Positions 24,041 through 26,080 of a stretch of DNA of 26,080 bases are shown one piece after another. Each line of letters begins with the position of its first letter. Position 1 is the first letter of the stretch. Origin of the DNA: Bacteroidota bacterium (GTDB lineage: Bacteria > Bacteroidota > Ignavibacteria > Ignavibacteriales > Ignavibacteriaceae); contig JAEXTA010000064.1 of the NCBI GenBank assembly GCA_023453665.1, positions 1-26,080 on the forward strand. Reading direction: 5' to 3'. Made by a program: the position numbers and the translations under genes. The notes below the pieces were generated by a model. The model had not been told where the DNA came from, searched no databases, and saw only the letters and a list, made by a program, of their open reading frames with translations.

Positions 24041-24452
24041 TTTTTTCCCCTGCTATTATTTATGAAATTATTTTTTAATTGAATCCATTAAACAGATTCA
24101 CAATCATTATCCCAAGTATCGTTCCAGCAGTATTAAAAAATTGCTGTCTCATTTTAATCGTGTTTAAGTTTTATAGAGGCTACATCAGTACAATATTGAG
24201 AACGAAGATTGTAATTATTACAATGTAAAAAAGAAATTATCAGAATTTTTTTCCGGTATATTTTACAAATGCGGTCATTTATCTATAACTTTTTTACGAG
24301 TAAGTAAAAAAGAATTACTAATATTTTTTTAATAAAAAGTGTTTCAGAAATAAACTTTTTTATTTGAACCAAACTTTGGTATATCATCATTAACTGATTT
24401 CTGTTTAAGTTGTGTATGAAAAATATCTTGAACAATATTGCCATTACTCTAT
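24041..24452. other. 412-nt divergent regulatory gap with three perfect dyads
   Basis: AT-rich spacer between the lipoprotein gene (minus) and the phosphatase-family gene (plus). It holds ATTGTAAT-T-ATTACAAT (24208-24224), CTTTTTTAC-N6-GTAAAAAAG (24289-24312) and ACCAAA-C-TTTGGT (24368-24380). No coding frame is credible. The dyads may be operators or short leader hairpins; base composition makes some of them likely by chance. Confidence 0.4.
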
Positions 24453-25388
24453 ATGAATAAGAATATTATCAACCAAAAAAGAACTAGTATTAAGACACTG
24501 ATTATAAAACTAAGTACAAATATATCTTTCATCATTAGTTATATTTTTCTACTATCTCAGCCAAATATAATTGCACAAAACGAGTCTATCGAAAACGATT
24601 TAACTGTTATGACTTATAACATCAGGTTTGCAGGCGGCGATCCTTCTACCGACCCTAATCACTGGCTACACAGACGTGAATTTGTTTCCGACATAATTAA
24701 AAAAAATAATACTGATATTTTTGGTCTGCAGGAGGCTCTGCTCGAACAAATAATATACATCGACAGTACGTTAACCGAATATGATTGGACAGGCGTTGGC
24801 AGAGATGATGGATTTAATAAAGGTGAATTTTCTCCAATCTTTTATAAAAAAGATAAGTTTGAATTAATTGCAAAAGGAACATTCTGGCTGTCGGAAACAC
24901 CATATAAACCATCAAAAGGCTGGGACGCAGCATTGAACAGAATTGTAACCTGGGTACAGTTAAAAGAAACTGATACGGGAATTTTATTTTATGTGTACAA
25001 TACTCATTTTGATCACATAGGTGATTCAGCCAGGTATGAAAGCTCAAGACTTATTTTAAAGAAAATTCAGGAAGAGACATCAGCCGACCCCGTAATACTG
25101 ATGGGAGATTTAAATTTTACCTTAAACTCAAAAGGTTATGCTGAGATTATCTCATCTGAAAATCAAAAAGGATTATTTGATGCTCAGTTTATTAGTACAA
25201 CCGGACACATGGGCGGTAATATTACATTTAATGGTTTCGGTGAGAGCGAAGAACCTGGCAATAAAATAGATTTTATTTTTGTAACAGAGAATATAACTGT
25301 AAAGCGCCATTCAGTCCTGGCAGAAAAATATAAAAACAGGTATCCTTCAGACCATTATCCGGTACTAGCTAAAATCAGTTTTAAATAA
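24453..25388 (+). CDS. Exported endonuclease/exonuclease/phosphatase (EEP) family protein
   Basis: 311 residues from the ATG at 24453 (MNKNIINQK); the frame continues back to a TTG at 24438 that is less likely. An N-terminal hydrophobic segment ending NIIAQ is a probable signal peptide, placing it outside the cytoplasm. EEP motifs in order: VMTYNIRFAGG, the metal glutamate in FGLQEALLEQ, YNTHFDHIGD, LMGDLNF, KIDFIFV and the catalytic histidine in SDHYPVLAKI. Known members are nucleases, sphingomyelinases or sugar/inositol phosphatases. The GRDDG...GEFSPIFYKK and W-LSETP pattern resembles the secreted hydrolase group rather than DNA repair enzymes. The substrate is not determinable. The next gene starts 17 nt later, so they share an operon. 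Confidence 0.9.
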   Translation: MNKNIINQKRTSIKTLIIKLSTNISFIISYIFLLSQPNIIAQNESIENDLTVMTYNIRFAGGDPSTDPNHWLHRREFVSDIIKKNNTDIFGLQEALLEQIIYIDSTLTEYDWTGVGRDDGFNKGEFSPIFYKKDKFELIAKGTFWLSETPYKPSKGWDAALNRIVTWVQLKETDTGILFYVYNTHFDHIGDSARYESSRLILKKIQEETSADPVILMGDLNFTLNSKGYAEIISSENQKGLFDAQFISTTGHMGGNITFNGFGESEEPGNKIDFIFVTENITVKRHSVLAEKYKNRYPSDHYPVLAKISFK

Positions 25389-25405
25389 AATTATCGGGGT
25401 TTAAA

Positions 25406-26080
25406 ATGAAATCAATGTATTTAATCTCACTGGTAACTTCATTACCATTTTTCTTTTTCTTATCGGGCTGTACAACCACAAAACAAACAATTTATCTTCA
25501 GGATGTTCAGGTGAACGGGTCTATAAACACACCGCCAATTCATTTATCAGATAACGATACAGCAGGTTCATTCACAGTTTCACCAAAGTTCGCAATTAAT
25601 TCCGGGACAAAAAGACTTTCTGGAAAAATAAGTGAACATTCAAAAGTAAATGAGCAGGGTATTTTACAGCTTGATACAATAATGCATGATGGAAATCCTG
25701 TTTACAGAATTTCTCCGGCAAATACAAAGGAGTACGAAAAAGATAATTTCTCCTGGAACCTTCCTGAATTTTCTGCAGGAGTTGATATAGATATGAAAGT
25801 ATTAAAAGGGCTGGCTCTTTCACTTGGTCTGGGTTTTACAAATCAGAATAATATAAACTTAGTTAACGGAAATTTTGGTCTGGCAACTTATTCATCAAAT
25901 GAAAATTCCTCATTCAGAATTGAATTGGGACTTTTGTACAACCAATTTCATTACATTGCTTCTACAGTTGTTGTTACTACCGTTAAACCGGCATTTGCAT
26001 CTGAATATTCATACGTAACATTTTATAAAGACAAAGAAAAGGAAAGTCATATCAATCCGTATTTACAGATAACATATAAC
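25406..26080 (+). CDS. Lipoprotein, probable outer-membrane beta-barrel, cut by window end
   Basis: Open from an ATG at 25406 to the last base (225 codons without a stop). The signal peptide ends FFFFLSGC, giving a lipidated cysteine at residue 22. The visible part turns from a flexible, threonine/serine-rich stretch into alternating beta strands: SAGVDIDMKVLKGLALSLGLGFT, NGNFGLATYSS, FRIELGLLYNQFHYIASTVVV, which look like outer-membrane barrel strands. No domain is recognised. It follows the EEP gene by 17 nt. The 3' end is outside the window. Confidence 0.85.
   Translation, partial: MKSMYLISLVTSLPFFFFLSGCTTTKQTIYLQDVQVNGSINTPPIHLSDNDTAGSFTVSPKFAINSGTKRLSGKISEHSKVNEQGILQLDTIMHDGNPVYRISPANTKEYEKDNFSWNLPEFSAGVDIDMKVLKGLALSLGLGFTNQNNINLVNGNFGLATYSSNENSSFRIELGLLYNQFHYIASTVVVTTVKPAFASEYSYVTFYKDKEKESHINPYLQITYN

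Overview
The window looks like part of the chromosome of an Ignavibacteria-type bacterium (Bacteroidota/Chlorobi branch). The taxonomic signals are three tandem secreted proteins with a type IX secretion (T9SS) type A C-terminal sorting domain of the NYPNPFNPTT...YDVLGNEV...SGVYFYKL kind, low GC, many exported lipoproteins, and several starts without a clear Shine-Dalgarno (SD) site. No phage, transposase, CRISPR array, tRNA or rRNA was seen. The taxon is an inference from gene content, not from a marker search.

Layout. 1-4775 (+): a tandem family of three large T9SS cargo proteins (the first cut by the window edge). They share identical nucleotide blocks, so they look recombined. Each carries the same 29-nt palindrome in frame inside the sorting domain, and the same palindrome family appears three more times between genes at 4791-6347. 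4844-7682 (-): glutamine synthetase and enolase. 7868-8764 (+): an EamA/DMT exporter. 8920-12441 (+): a signalling block with a periplasmic-binding-domain/PAS/PAS histidine kinase, an overlapping NarL/LuxR response regulator and a separate receiver-only protein. 12442-13209: about 760 nt without a gene but rich in helices and ending in a GC helix plus T8, a candidate large structured RNA. 13205-15972 (-): transaldolase and glucose-6-phosphate isomerase overlapping by 4 nt, the two halves of a protein that is fused in many bacteria. 16177-20195 (-): an OmpR-type two-component pair followed by a small exported helical-repeat protein and a lipoprotein made of two beta-galactosidase-like carbohydrate-binding domains with no catalytic domain. 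20376-22067 (-): an Lrp/AsnC regulator with a trans-sulfuration PLP enzyme. 22277-22951 (+): ribose-5-phosphate isomerase A. 23020-24040 (-): a 40-residue membrane peptide and an unknown lipoprotein. 24453 to the end (+): an exported endonuclease/exonuclease/phosphatase-family protein and a truncated lipoprotein.

How they fit together. Central carbon (eno, pgi, tal, rpiA) and nitrogen/sulfur (glnA, PLP enzyme with Lrp) housekeeping genes alternate with surface or periplasmic genes and their sensors. The least explained items are the palindromic repeat that has become protein-coding in the T9SS sorting domain, with co-varying stems in the non-coding copies, and the 12.45-13.21 kb structured gene-free segment.
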